A stretch of 64,000 bases of DNA, taken from contig NZ_QEYE01000005.1 in NCBI RefSeq assembly GCF_003122205.1, positions 62,001 to 126,000 of the forward strand, given 5' to 3'. The stretch is from Maritimibacter sp. 55A14. Its GTDB lineage: Bacteria; Pseudomonadota; Alphaproteobacteria; Rhodobacterales; Rhodobacteraceae. Made by a program: the position numbers and the translations under genes. Within the stretch, counting starts at the first letter, position 1. Each line of letters opens with the position of its first letter. The notes under the pieces were generated by a model. The model did no database searches, was not told where the DNA came from, and saw nothing but the letters and a program-made list of their open reading frames with translations. Below, piece by piece: positions 16,463-24,935 of this stretch.

Positions 16463-17035
16463 ATGCGTCTGCGTGCCACGATCCTTGTCCTTCTCTGCTG
16501 CTGGCCGCTGATCGCGGCCGCCGCGCCGGAGCGATACGTGCTCGACGCCGCGCGTTCGGATGTGGACTTCATCTACGAACTGGACGGCGACTGGGTCCGC
16601 GGCAGCATCCCGATCATCGACGCCGACCTGCAGCTCGACTTCTCGGCGATCAGCCGGTCGCGCGTGTCGGTGCGGCTCGACGCCACCCGCACCCGCGCGG
16701 GCTTCATCCTGGCCACGCAGGCGGTGCGTGGTGCAGGCGGGCTGGACGCGGCGGATTACCCGGTGATCTCGTTTCGAAGCACATCGGTTCGCGCGGACGG
16801 GCCGAACCGCGCGCGCATTTCAGGGCGTGTGCGGATGCGCGGGGTCGAACGCGACATGGTCCTGCTGGCCCGGCTCTACCGGCAGCGCGGCACCGAACCG
16901 GGGGATCTGAGCCGCATAACCCTGCGCCTGACGGGCGCGCTCAACCGCAGCGATTTCGGCTCCACCGCCTATTCCGGGCTGGTGGGCGACCGCGTCGGGC
17001 TCGATATCATGGCGCGGGTGGAGCGGCAGGACTGA
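16463..17035 (+). CDS. Exported YceI-family protein
   Basis: 190-residue protein with a signal peptide (MRLRATILVLLCCWPLIAAA) and a single YceI-like lipocalin-type barrel: YVLDAARSDVDFIYELDG, then VRLDATRTRAGF, YPVISFRSTSV and RISGRVRMRGVERDM. YceI domains bind isoprenoid-type lipids such as polyprenyl chains in the periplasm; the role here is unknown. The ATG is preceded by AAAGG. Stands between nusB and an MFS gene on the same strand with gaps of 82 and 115 bases. Confidence 0.88.
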   Translation: MRLRATILVLLCCWPLIAAAAPERYVLDAARSDVDFIYELDGDWVRGSIPIIDADLQLDFSAISRSRVSVRLDATRTRAGFILATQAVRGAGGLDAADYPVISFRSTSVRADGPNRARISGRVRMRGVERDMVLLARLYRQRGTEPGDLSRITLRLTGALNRSDFGSTAYSGLVGDRVGLDIMARVERQD

Positions 17036-17150
17036 CGAACCACCGTTTGGGGAACCAAGGCACAAAACCGCCATCCGGTGACGCTGGCGGCACTGCGCGC
17101 CGGGTCGCCGCCGGGGCAATCTGCCCGCGACACCCTGCCGGAGCGGCCCG

Positions 17151-18389
17151 ATGCGCCTGCTGATCTCCTTTGCCGCCCTGTTCCTGTCGGTGACGCTGCT
17201 CCAGCTCTCCTCGGGCGGGATCGCACCGCTCGACGCGCTCTCCGGGCTGGCCTCGGGCTTCACCGCGGCCGAGGTCGGCCTGCTGGGCTCGGCCCATTTC
17301 CTGGGCTTCTTCATCGGCTGCTGGTGGGCGCCGCGGCTTCTGGGCACGGTCGGCCACGCGCGCGCCTTCGCCGCCTTCACCGCCGCCGGCACGATCGGCA
17401 TCCTGATGCATATGCTGCTGGTCGCACCGCTGGCCTGGGCCGGGATGCGGATGCTGACCGGGCTCTGCGTGGCGGGTTGCTACACGGTGATCGAGGCCTG
17501 GATGCAGGCGCGGCTGACCAACGCGACGCGCGGCCGCGCGATGGGGGTCTACCGGCTGGTCGATCTGCTGGCCGGGCTTGGCGCGCAATTGCTGATCGGG
17601 GTGCTGGAGCCCGCAAGCTATGTCTCCTACAACCTGCTGGCCATACTCTGCTCCGCGGCGCTCTTGCCGCTGGCGCTGACCCGCAGCGCCGAGCCCGTGA
17701 CGATGGCCGCGCCCCGGCTGCGTCCGGTCATGGCGATCCGGCTGTCGCCGCTGGCTGCGGCGGGCGTTCTTGTGGCGGGGCTCTCGGGCGCCTCCTTCCG
17801 CATGGTGGGGCCGCTCTACGCGCAGGAGGTGGGGCTCGCCACCGGGCAGATCGCGCTCTTCCTGGCCGCCTTCGTGCTGGGCGGCGCGCTGGCGCAATAC
17901 CCGGTCGGATGGTTCGCCGACCGCTTCGACCGGCGGCATGTCCTGGCCTGGCTCTCACTGCTCTCGGTCGGCGCCTCGGGGATGACGGTGATGCTGGCCG
18001 ATGGCGGCTCCACCGCGGTGCTGGGCGCAGCGGTGGTCTTCGGCATGGTGACCTTCCCGATCTTCTCGGTCTCGACCGCCCATGCCAACGATTTCGCGAC
18101 CCCCGATCAGGCGGTGGAACTGAACGCCAGCCTGCTCTTTCTCTACGCCACTGGCGCGATCGCGAGCCCGCTGATCGTTTCGGCCCTGATCGCGGCTCTG
18201 GGGCCGGCGGCGATGTTTGGCTTCATCTCGGCGGCGCATCTTGGGCTGCTCGCCTTCGGGCTCTACCGGATGCGGATGGCACGCCGGGCACCGCGCCAGA
18301 CCCGCTATGTGTACACGCCCCGCACCTCGGCCATCGTGGGGCGGCTCTTGCGCAACGGGCGCGAACGCGCCGCACCGGATCGCCGCTAG
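17151..18389 (+). CDS. Major facilitator superfamily transporter
   Basis: 412-residue inner-membrane carrier with about 12 hydrophobic segments and the two-bundle MFS plan. The first half has a GLLGSAHFLGFFIGCWWAPR loop and a GVYRLVDLLAGLGAQ helix; the inter-bundle A-like motif GWFADRFDRRHVL is clear near residue 250. It resembles YcaD-like MFS members common in Rhodobacteraceae. The cargo cannot be assigned. The polar C-terminal tail is Arg-rich. It is followed by a 342-base non-coding stretch with a strong nested hairpin. Confidence 0.9.
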   Translation: MRLLISFAALFLSVTLLQLSSGGIAPLDALSGLASGFTAAEVGLLGSAHFLGFFIGCWWAPRLLGTVGHARAFAAFTAAGTIGILMHMLLVAPLAWAGMRMLTGLCVAGCYTVIEAWMQARLTNATRGRAMGVYRLVDLLAGLGAQLLIGVLEPASYVSYNLLAILCSAALLPLALTRSAEPVTMAAPRLRPVMAIRLSPLAAAGVLVAGLSGASFRMVGPLYAQEVGLATGQIALFLAAFVLGGALAQYPVGWFADRFDRRHVLAWLSLLSVGASGMTVMLADGGSTAVLGAAVVFGMVTFPIFSVSTAHANDFATPDQAVELNASLLFLYATGAIASPLIVSALIAALGPAAMFGFISAAHLGLLAFGLYRMRMARRAPRQTRYVYTPRTSAIVGRLLRNGRERAAPDRR

Positions 18390-18731
18390 AGCCACTTCCC
18401 TGAACCCCGTTGTCCGAAGTGCGGCCGCCAGCACATTCGGAGACGAGCCGCGGGGTTGCCAGACCGCGGGATGGCGATCCGACATATGAGCGGCCCACTT
18501 TATCCCGGCCATGTCCGAACAGGATCGGAGCTTTGCGCGGACGCCACCGCATCTCCAGCCCGTCGGGGCGGCGCTGGCAATCGCGCGGCGGCCTGCGGCC
18601 TCGATCCCGCACGGGGCCAGCAGGTGAACCCCGAGCAAGGCATATGTGGCAGATCGAAGGAAGGCCGCTCTAGAACCCGGCGCGCGGCTGCGCTAGACCG
18701 TGCCGGACACGGCATTGGCCAAGGGACAGAC
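18390..18731. other. 342-base intergenic region with a nested hairpin (18403-18457)
   Basis: No credible gene. Fourteen bases after the MFS stop there is a two-tier inverted repeat: outer stem AACCCCG (18403-18409) with CGGGGTT (18451-18457), inner stem CCGAAGTGC (18414-18422) with GCAC-A-TTCGG (18431-18440), closing an eight-base loop. No T-run follows, so it is not a standard intrinsic terminator; it may be an mRNA 3' structure or part of a small RNA. The remainder to metG shows nothing further except the metG ribosome-binding site AAGGGA. Confidence 0.5.
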
Positions 18732-20450
18732 ATGGCACGCATCCTCATCACCTCGGCGATCCCCTATATCAACGGGATCAAGCATCTGGGCAATCTGGTG
18801 GGCAGCCAGTTGCCCGCCGATCTCTACGCCCGCTACGCGCGGGCACGCGGGCATGAGGTGATGTTCATCTGCGCCACGGACGAGCACGGCACGCCCGCCG
18901 AACTGGCCGCCGCCAAGGCCGGCAAGCCGGTCGCTGAATACTGCGCCGAGATGTACGAGGTCCAGAAGGCGCTGAGCGACGGTTTCCGGCTTTCCTTCGA
19001 TCATTTCGGGCGCTCCTCCTCGGCGCGCAACCGCGCGCTGACGCAGCATTTCGCCGCACGGCTGGCCGAGGCCGGGCTGATCGAGGAAGTGACTGAATCC
19101 CAGGTCTATTCCGTCGCCGACGGCCGCTTCCTGCCCGACCGCTATATTGAGGGCACCTGCCCCAATTGCGGCTATGACAAGGCGCGCGGCGACCAGTGCG
19201 AGAACTGCACCAAGCAGCTTGACCCCACCGACCTGATCGAGCCGCGCTCCGCCGTCTCGGGCTCCACCGATCTGGAAGTGCGCGAGACGCGGCACCTCTA
19301 CCTGCGCCAGTCGGCGATGCGCGGCAAGCTGGCGGAGTGGATCGACAGCAAGACCGACTGGCCGGTCCTGACCACCTCGATCGCAAAGAAATGGCTCAAT
19401 GACGGCGACGGGCTGCAGGACCGCGGCATCACCCGCGATCTGGACTGGGGCGTGCCGGTGCAATTCGACGGCGCGCCCTGGTCCGGCATGGAGGGCAAGG
19501 TCTTCTACGTCTGGTTCGACGCGCCCATCGAATATATCGCCGCGACCGCCGAATGGGCGGATGCGAACGGGCTGGACGAAGCCGCCTGGCGGCGCTGGTG
19601 GCGGCTCGACGAGGGCGCGGAGGACGTGCGCTACGTGCAGTTCATGGGCAAGGACAACGTGCCTTTCCACACGCTGAGCTTTCCCGCCACGATCATGGGC
19701 TCGGGCGAGCCCTGGAAGCTCGTCGATTACATCAAGTCCTTCAACTACCTCAATTACGACGGCGGGCAGTTCTCCACCAGCCAGGGGCGCGGTGTCTTCA
19801 TGGACCAGGCGCTCGAGATCCTGCCGGCGGATTACTGGCGCTGGTGGCTGCTGAGCCACGCGCCGGAAAATTCCGATGCCGAGTTTACCTGGGAGAATTT
19901 CCAGGCCAGCGTGAACAAGGACCTGGCCGATGTGCTGGGCAATTTCGTCTCTCGCGTGACCAAGTTCTGCCGCTCGAAATTTGGCGAGGCGGTGCCGGAG
20001 GGCGGTCCTGACATGCCCTTCGATGCGGCTACGCGAGACGCATTTCAAGGCTACATGAACAACTACCAACGTCACATGGCCGAAATGGATATTCGCAAGG
20101 CAGCGCGCGAGCTTCGCGCGATGTGGGCGCTTGGGAACGAGTGGCTTCAGGCGGCGGAACCGTGGGCCTTGTACAAGCAGGACGAGGATGAGGCCGCCGC
20201 GCGAATCCGTTGGTCGCTCAACCTGATCCGGTTCTATGCCATCGTCTCAGCACCCTTCATCCCCGACACGTCCGACCGGGTACTGGAGGCCATGAATTGC
20301 GAAGACAGAACCTGGCCGAGCGGCGTCGAAACCGCTCTGACCGCACTCCCGCCCGGCCATGCCTTCACTGTGCCTGATAACCTCTTCCGCAAGATCGCGG
20401 ATGCCGAACGCGAAGACTGGCAGGCGCGCTTCGCCGGGCAGCGCGCCTGA
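18732..20450 (+). CDS. metG: Methionyl-tRNA synthetase
   Basis: 572-residue class I aminoacyl-tRNA synthetase. [20 protein letters not shown] contains the HIGH-equivalent HLGN; a knuckle with four Cys ([17 protein letters not shown], about 147-163) marks the zinc-binding form; [11 protein letters not shown] is the KMSKS-equivalent. The anticodon-binding helical domain follows, and no C-terminal EMAP-like dimerisation domain is present. AAGGGACAGAC precedes the ATG. It is followed after eight bases by a glycosyltransferase gene, so they are probably co-transcribed. Confidence 0.97.
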   Translation: MARILITSAIPYINGIKHLGNLVGSQLPADLYARYARARGHEVMFICATDEHGTPAELAAAKAGKPVAEYCAEMYEVQKALSDGFRLSFDHFGRSSSARNRALTQHFAARLAEAGLIEEVTESQVYSVADGRFLPDRYIEGTCPNCGYDKARGDQCENCTKQLDPTDLIEPRSAVSGSTDLEVRETRHLYLRQSAMRGKLAEWIDSKTDWPVLTTSIAKKWLNDGDGLQDRGITRDLDWGVPVQFDGAPWSGMEGKVFYVWFDAPIEYIAATAEWADANGLDEAAWRRWWRLDEGAEDVRYVQFMGKDNVPFHTLSFPATIMGSGEPWKLVDYIKSFNYLNYDGGQFSTSQGRGVFMDQALEILPADYWRWWLLSHAPENSDAEFTWENFQASVNKDLADVLGNFVSRVTKFCRSKFGEAVPEGGPDMPFDAATRDAFQGYMNNYQRHMAEMDIRKAARELRAMWALGNEWLQAAEPWALYKQDEDEAAARIRWSLNLIRFYAIVSAPFIPDTSDRVLEAMNCEDRTWPSGVETALTALPPGHAFTVPDNLFRKIADAEREDWQARFAGQRA

Positions 20451-20458
20451 GGCGGCGC

Positions 20459-21445
20459 ATGCAGGCGGAAATCCGGTTCCATCTTCCCGCGAAGGACCTG
20501 GAAGGGTTCCGCAATGCCCAGCATCTGCGGATTTTCCGCCGCATCGAGGAGGCGCTGGCCCCGCGCGGCGCGGCGATCCGGGTGCTGCCGATCGAGCCGC
20601 CGCCCCAAACATCGCCCGACGACGGTTCCGTTGACCCGCGCTTTCCCGACGCGCATCTGCATATCCTTTGGAACGGACGGCAGCGACGGCACAACGTGCT
20701 GAACGCGGCGCTGGCCTATATCGAACCCTACTGGCATCTCGACCCGCGCGGGGTTCTCTGCGACAGTTCCATCGCCGGGCGCGCCTACGACCCCGGCACC
20801 GTGCCCTTCCGCAGGGCCGATCCGCTCTTTCAGGCGCTGCGCCGGCGGCTGGTGGTGAAGCGGCACTCCCGCTACCAGCAGATGCGTGCGAAGACCCCCG
20901 TGCCCGAAGGCGCGATCGCGGTCTTCCTGCAGGGCCGCACCCCCTATCGCGACGGCTCCGCCCATTGCAGCGCGGAAGAGATGCTGCGCTGTGTGGCGCG
21001 GCACGCGGGCGGGCGGCCGGTCGTCGTCAAGGGCCATCCGCTGGGCAGCGGGATGGACGATATCGCGCTGGTGGCCGACCTGATGGCCGAGGGCCACGAC
21101 CTGCACCCCACCGACGCCAATGTGCATGACATCCTGGCCGCCTGCTGCGTCACCGTCTCGGTCAATTCCGCCGTGGCGATGGAAGGCTTCCTGCACCGCA
21201 AGCCCGCGATCCTCTTCGGCCGCTCGGACTTTCATCACAATGCCGAAACCGTGCGCGACCCGGCGGAGTTTCCCACCGCACTGGACCGCGCCCTGACCCG
21301 GCGCGGGGGCCATGCGCAGTTTATCCACTGGTATTTCGCGCAAAACTGCCTGTCGCTGCACGACCCGGATTTCACGGAGGCGGTGCTGGCACGCTTCGCC
21401 GCCGCGGGCTTCCCGGCTGAGCGTCTGGGACTGGCGCCCGGCTGA
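20459..21445 (+). CDS. Capsule-type (KpsS/KpsC-like) glycosyltransferase, single module
   Basis: 328-residue soluble protein that shares the C-terminal nucleotide-sugar half of capsule Kdo transferases: AIAVFLQGRTPYRDG, VVVKGHPLGSGMDD and TVSVNSAVAMEGFLHRKPAI followed by LFGRSDFHHN, the S-x-x-x-x-E-x-x-x-x-x-K-P pattern. It is shorter than KpsS and lacks the KpsC duplication. A cell-surface glycan role is likely; donor and acceptor are unknown. Eight bases after metG, same strand, with a weak GGCGG before the ATG. It is 8.4 kb from the kpsS-kpsC module, so assignment to the same glycan is speculative. Confidence 0.75.
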   Translation: MQAEIRFHLPAKDLEGFRNAQHLRIFRRIEEALAPRGAAIRVLPIEPPPQTSPDDGSVDPRFPDAHLHILWNGRQRRHNVLNAALAYIEPYWHLDPRGVLCDSSIAGRAYDPGTVPFRRADPLFQALRRRLVVKRHSRYQQMRAKTPVPEGAIAVFLQGRTPYRDGSAHCSAEEMLRCVARHAGGRPVVVKGHPLGSGMDDIALVADLMAEGHDLHPTDANVHDILAACCVTVSVNSAVAMEGFLHRKPAILFGRSDFHHNAETVRDPAEFPTALDRALTRRGGHAQFIHWYFAQNCLSLHDPDFTEAVLARFAAAGFPAERLGLAPG

Positions 21446-21503
21446 TCACACGTCCGCGCGAGCCGGGTTGACCGGCGCGGAAACCGTGCCACCATTTCAA
21501 ACC

Positions 21504-22043
21504 ATGAGGACACTTCTCGCCCTCCTGATGCTGGGCGCCCCGGCGCTCGGCGACACCTGCCCGCCCCTGCCCGACCGGGCCGGGGAACGGGCGCAGCTTC
21601 TGGCCGAGGCGCACGAGGCCCCGGATGCGCGGGCCGGAAGGATCGCCATGAACGCGCTCTGGGAGTTCTGGGCCACCGCGCCGGACGACCGGGCGCAGGA
21701 TCTGCTGGACCGTGGCATGGAGCGGCGCGCATCCTATGATTTCGAGGCCGCGCATGACGCGTTCGACGCATTGGTTAACTACTGCCCACATTACGCCGAG
21801 GGCTACAACCAGCGCGGCTTCGTGCATTTCCTGCGCGGCCAGTACGGCTATGCGCTGGAGGATCTCAACCGGGCGCTGGCACGCGATCCGCAACATGTGG
21901 CCGCGATGGCCGGCAAGGCGGTGACGCTGATGAACCTGGGCCGGATCAAGGCCGGCCAGGCGGTCCTGCGCGAGGCGCTGACGCTCAACCCCTGGCTGCC
22001 GGAGAGGGGCATGCTGCTCGCGGAGCCGGGCGAGGAGCTGTGA
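21504..22043 (+). CDS. Exported TPR-repeat protein
   Basis: 179-residue protein with a short signal peptide (MRTLLALLMLGAPALG) and two to three tetratricopeptide repeats. YDFEAAHDAFDALVNYCP then YAEGYNQRGFVHFLRGQYGY, and ALEDLNRALARDPQHVAAMA fit the A-G-Y-F-A-P pattern; LREALTLNPWLPER closes the array. Probably a periplasmic scaffold. No partner can be named. The gap to the next gene is 96 bases, so membership of that operon is uncertain. Confidence 0.82.
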   Translation: MRTLLALLMLGAPALGDTCPPLPDRAGERAQLLAEAHEAPDARAGRIAMNALWEFWATAPDDRAQDLLDRGMERRASYDFEAAHDAFDALVNYCPHYAEGYNQRGFVHFLRGQYGYALEDLNRALARDPQHVAAMAGKAVTLMNLGRIKAGQAVLREALTLNPWLPERGMLLAEPGEEL

Positions 22044-22139
22044 CCCCCGCCGGTAAAATCGTGATCGTGCCGTGTGTTTGAAAGCGGCCCGCCCCGTGTC
22101 ATGCTTGCCGATACCAACCGGACATGGGGAGGCCACCGG

Positions 22140-22592
22140 ATGAAACACCGAATGCTGAGCGCCGCCGTTGCGGCGATGATGGCCACGCCAGTTTTGGCCG
22201 CCGAGGGCGAGCGGGTGCAGATCACGGGAGAGATGATCGACACCTGGTGTTATTACTCCGGCGTCATGGGCGGCCCCGACGCGGTGCAGGGCACGGCGCA
22301 TCATACCTGCGCGCTCTGGTGCTCGGCGGGCGGTATCCCGGTGGGGCTTCTGGCCGAGGATGGCACCGTCTACATGGTACTCAAGATCGAGGGCGATGAC
22401 GGTTCGGCGGGCGGCGACACGCAGCTCCGGCTGGCCTCGCATACCATCACCGCGGACGGCATGCTCTACACCCGCGACGGCATCAATTACATCGTGGTGG
22501 AGGACGTCGTGAGCGACGCCGGCATCACCAATCCCAACCATGAGGATTTCGGCCCCGTGCCGGGCTTCGCCATTCCGGACCCGAACCAATGA
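22140..22592 (+). CDS. Exported cysteine/histidine protein of unknown function, SCO-linked
   Basis: 150-residue protein, family not named with confidence. A signal peptide ending near TPVLAAEGE exports it. The mature part has a compact potential metal or haem site: C37 in IDTWCYYSG, then H54, H55, C57 and C61 in GTAHHTCALWCSAGGIPVGL. The rest looks like a small beta-barrel (VYMVLKIEGDD; GINYIVVEDVV). The start is the ATG at 22140 just after an AGGCCACCGG stretch. It overlaps the next gene as ATGA, and that one overlaps an SCO gene, so three exported proteins form one translationally coupled unit. A role in copper delivery or thiol chemistry is inference from context. Confidence 0.82.
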   Translation: MKHRMLSAAVAAMMATPVLAAEGERVQITGEMIDTWCYYSGVMGGPDAVQGTAHHTCALWCSAGGIPVGLLAEDGTVYMVLKIEGDDGSAGGDTQLRLASHTITADGMLYTRDGINYIVVEDVVSDAGITNPNHEDFGPVPGFAIPDPNQ

Positions 22593-23167
22593 GGCAGCTC
22601 GGACAGCGCATCGCCGCCCCGCTCGCCGCGTGCCTTCTGGCCGCGCCCGTTGCCGCGCAAGACTTCTCCGAAGGCTCCGAGGCGAAATCCTGGAACCTCG
22701 CCGCCGAACAGCCCGCGCGCTTCGAGGCCCGCGTCGTGGACATCCTGTGCGAGTTGACCGGCGACTGCCCGGAAAACTGCGGCGACGGCCGCCGGCAGCT
22801 CGGGCTCGAGCGCAGCGCCGATGGCGTCCTCGTCTATCCCAACAAGAACGCCCAGCCCGCCTTTACCGGCGCGGTGGTGGAGCTTCTGCCCTATTGCGGC
22901 CGCGAGGTGGAGGTCGACGGGCTGATGATCGACGACCCCGATCTGGGCGCGCGCAACATCTACCTGGTGCAGCGCATCCGCGAGGCGGGCGGCGACTGGG
23001 TCAAGGCGGACCGCTGGACGGGCGAATGGGCCGAGGCGCATCCCGACGCGCCGGGCAAAGGCCCCTGGTTCCGGCGCGACCCGCGCATCCGCGCGGAGAT
23101 CGAGGCGCATGGCTATCTGGGCCTCGGAGAGGAGGCTGACGCGGCCTTCATCGAGGACTGGTTCTGA
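22589..23167 (+). CDS. Second exported cysteine protein of unknown function, SCO-linked
   Basis: 192-residue protein with a signal peptide (LAACLLAAPVAAQ). The mature N-terminal domain reads ARVVDILCELTGDCPENCG with C54, C60 and C64, followed by RRQLGLERSADGVLVYPN and a further Cys in LLPYCGREVEVDGLMI. This resembles the preceding protein in order (strand, Cys, Cys pair, Gly-rich turn), so the two may be distant paralogues with OB-like domains. The C-terminal part is an acidic/aromatic extension ending FIEDWF. It overlaps neighbours by four bases on the 5' side and one base on the 3' side. Function unknown; metal handling is suggested by the cysteines and the SCO partner. Confidence 0.82.
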   Translation: MRQLGQRIAAPLAACLLAAPVAAQDFSEGSEAKSWNLAAEQPARFEARVVDILCELTGDCPENCGDGRRQLGLERSADGVLVYPNKNAQPAFTGAVVELLPYCGREVEVDGLMIDDPDLGARNIYLVQRIREAGGDWVKADRWTGEWAEAHPDAPGKGPWFRRDPRIRAEIEAHGYLGLGEEADAAFIEDWF

Positions 23168-23766
23168 TGCGGCCGCTGGCGCTCTGCCTTTCCCTCGCGC
23201 TGGTCGCGGGCGCGGCGGGCGCGCACGATTCCGCCGACGATCACCCCGGTCCGGCGGCGGCGGACGCGCTGCCCTTCGCGCTGGGCGGCCCCTTCAGATT
23301 GACCGATCAGCACGGGCGGAGCCGCAGCGAGGCCGACCCGGAAGGCGATCTGCAACTGCTCTTCTTCGGCTATGCCAACTGCCCCAGCATCTGCTCGGCC
23401 GCGATGCCGATGATGGCACAGACAGCCGATTTGCTCGCCGCGCGGGGGATCGGCGTCACGCCCGTGATGATCACCGTCGATCCGGCCCGCGACACGCCGG
23501 CGGGCATGGCCGAACCGCTGGCCGAGTTGCACCCCGACTTCATCGGTCTGACGGGCAGTGAGGATGCGCTCAGGCGCGCCTATGACGCCTTTCAGGTGGA
23601 GCACGAGCTGGTCTTCGAAGACCCGTTCGACGGTCCGATCTACGCGCATGGCAGCTTCGTCTACCTGCTCGACGCCGCGGGTGCGGTGCTGACGCTGATG
23701 CCGCCCGTGCTGACGCCCGAACGCGCGGCGGCGATCGTGGCGGGCTACGCGGAACGCGGCGCCTGA
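23167..23766 (+). CDS. SCO1/SenC-family copper chaperone/thiol protein
   Basis: 199-residue exported thioredoxin-fold protein. After the signal peptide, the copper site is complete: C72 and C76 in [11 protein letters not shown] and the distal H162 in [14 protein letters not shown] proteins deliver copper to the CuA site of cytochrome oxidase or act as thiol reductases. This copy is not in the cox operon (which starts near 56 kb) but is coupled to two unknown exported Cys proteins, so a client other than aa3 oxidase is possible. It ends 52 bases before the tRNA gene. Confidence 0.93.
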   Translation: MRPLALCLSLALVAGAAGAHDSADDHPGPAAADALPFALGGPFRLTDQHGRSRSEADPEGDLQLLFFGYANCPSICSAAMPMMAQTADLLAARGIGVTPVMITVDPARDTPAGMAEPLAELHPDFIGLTGSEDALRRAYDAFQVEHELVFEDPFDGPIYAHGSFVYLLDAAGAVLTLMPPVLTPERAAAIVAGYAERGA

Positions 23767-23818
23767 GGCTTGCGCCCGGCACCGTTCCGACCTACCCAAT
23801 GAGGCAGACGCTCCACGG

Positions 23819-23904
23819 GCCCGCGTGGTGGAATGGTAGACACATGGGACTTAAAATCCCTGGGCCGAAAGGCCGTGCCGGTTCGAGTCCGGCCGCGGGT
23901 ACCA
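23819..23904 (+). tRNA. tRNA-Leu (anticodon UAA)
   Basis: The acceptor stem GCCCGCG pairs with CGCGGGT; the anticodon arm GGGA-CTTAAAA-TCCC places TAA at 23852-23854. The long variable arm (GGGCC GAAA GGCC) is typical of class II tRNA-Leu, and the T arm contains GGTTCGAGTCC. CCA is encoded at 23902-23904. Confidence 0.97.
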
Positions 23905-24017
23905 CCGCCCCGGCAGCACCATGCCGACAGGCGCGCTGCGTCAGATCGTCATTGGCAACCGGGGGTGCGAAGGCCTACATTCAAAGGGAACGCTCACGGA
24001 ATGAACGGAGGCCCCCA

Positions 24018-24332
24018 ATGCCACGTCTTGTGAAACTCTTCATCTTCCACGGCTTCATCGGTGTGGTGCTGGGGGCCGTTTTCACCGGGATGCTTCTGTG
24101 GTTCAACGTCGCCAATCTGGGACATCTGGTCACCCATTCGCCGGAGGGCTGGCTGGCCGTGGTCATGCTGGTCTGGTTCAGCGGCATCACCTTCGGCGGC
24201 GTGCAGATCGGCATCCGCGTGATGGGCATGGCCGAGCCCGAGGAGGACGGGACCGGCGGCCGCCGCGACCCGATTCCGGAGGTCCAGCCGGTGCCGGTCG
24301 AGGTTTACGCGGGCGGCTCTACCCGCCGCTGA
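24018..24332 (+). CDS. Small membrane protein with two transmembrane segments
   Basis: 104-residue protein, not assigned to a family. Two hydrophobic spans are seen: [20 protein letters not shown] and [20 protein letters not shown]. The tail is acidic and then Pro-rich (ending YAGGSTRR). GGAGGCCCCCA precedes the ATG. It stands alone between tRNA-Leu and the putR 3' end, with which it converges. Confidence 0.78.
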   Translation: MPRLVKLFIFHGFIGVVLGAVFTGMLLWFNVANLGHLVTHSPEGWLAVVMLVWFSGITFGGVQIGIRVMGMAEPEEDGTGGRRDPIPEVQPVPVEVYAGGSTRR

Positions 24333-24359
24333 GCCTCTGTCCCCGGCGCGAAGACCGGC

Positions 24360-24818
24360 TCATGCCATGTCGTCCTTGACCGCCTCCATCGCGACATAGG
24401 TCGAGGTGTGCGAGACATAGGGAAGCGCCGAGATCTTCTCGCCCATCACGTGCCGGTAAGTGGCCATGTCGCTGGTGCGCACCTTGAGCAGGTAGTCGAA
24501 GCCGGCGGCCAGCATGTGACACTGCTCGACCTCGGGGATCTGCACCACGGCACGGTTGAACGCATCGAGCGCCGCCGCCTTGGTGTCGGTCAGCTTCACC
24601 TCCACGAACGAGATATGGTCGCGCCCCAGCTTGATCGGGTCGAGCAACACCCTGTAGCCAATGATGACGCCTTCGCTCTCCAGCCGCCTGAGTCGTGCCT
24701 GGGTGGGCGATTTCGACAGGCCGATGGCACGCGCCAGATCGGTTACTGTGATGCGCCCGTCTGTGGAGAGCACGCGCAGGATCGCGAGGTCAAATCGGTC
24801 GAGATCGGCGGCTTTCAT
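24360..24818 (-). CDS. putR: Lrp/AsnC-family transcriptional regulator of proline use (PutR)
   Basis: 152-residue regulator with an N-terminal winged helix-turn-helix (LAILRVLSTDGRITVTDLAR and AIGLSKSPTQARLRRLE) and a C-terminal RAM ligand-binding domain (ISFVEVKLTD; QCHMLAAGFDYLLKVRT). It is divergent from putA over 117 bases containing two similar dyads (24867-24920). In Rhodobacter and Agrobacterium such a PutR activates putA in response to proline; the same role is inferred here from position and sequence type. Confidence 0.93.
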   Translation of the reverse strand: MKAADLDRFDLAILRVLSTDGRITVTDLARAIGLSKSPTQARLRRLESEGVIIGYRVLLDPIKLGRDHISFVEVKLTDTKAAALDAFNRAVVQIPEVEQCHMLAAGFDYLLKVRTSDMATYRHVMGEKISALPYVSHTSTYVAMEAVKDDMA

Positions 24819-24866
24819 TGTCGTTTTTCCCGGTAGATAATCGCAATTCAGGAAAAGCTCTGCCAT

Positions 24867-24920
24867 ATTTGCTGCAATAAGCCAATCGTCCTGCATACCA
24901 TCGGATATATTGGCGCAAAT
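24867..24920. promoter_or_regulatory. Probable PutR operator between putR and putA
   Basis: Two 13-base elements face each other: ATTTGCTGCAATA (24867-24879) and TATTGGCGCAAAT (24908-24920, whose complement is ATTTGCGCCAATA), identical at 11 of 13 positions. Each contains its own small dyad (TTGC-T-GCAA; TTG-GCG-CAA). Centres are 41 bases apart, close to four helical turns, as expected for an Lrp-type octamer wrapping DNA. The right element is 16 bases before the putA start. Confidence 0.6.
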
Positions 24921-24935
24921 CCTGGAGGCTCGACC

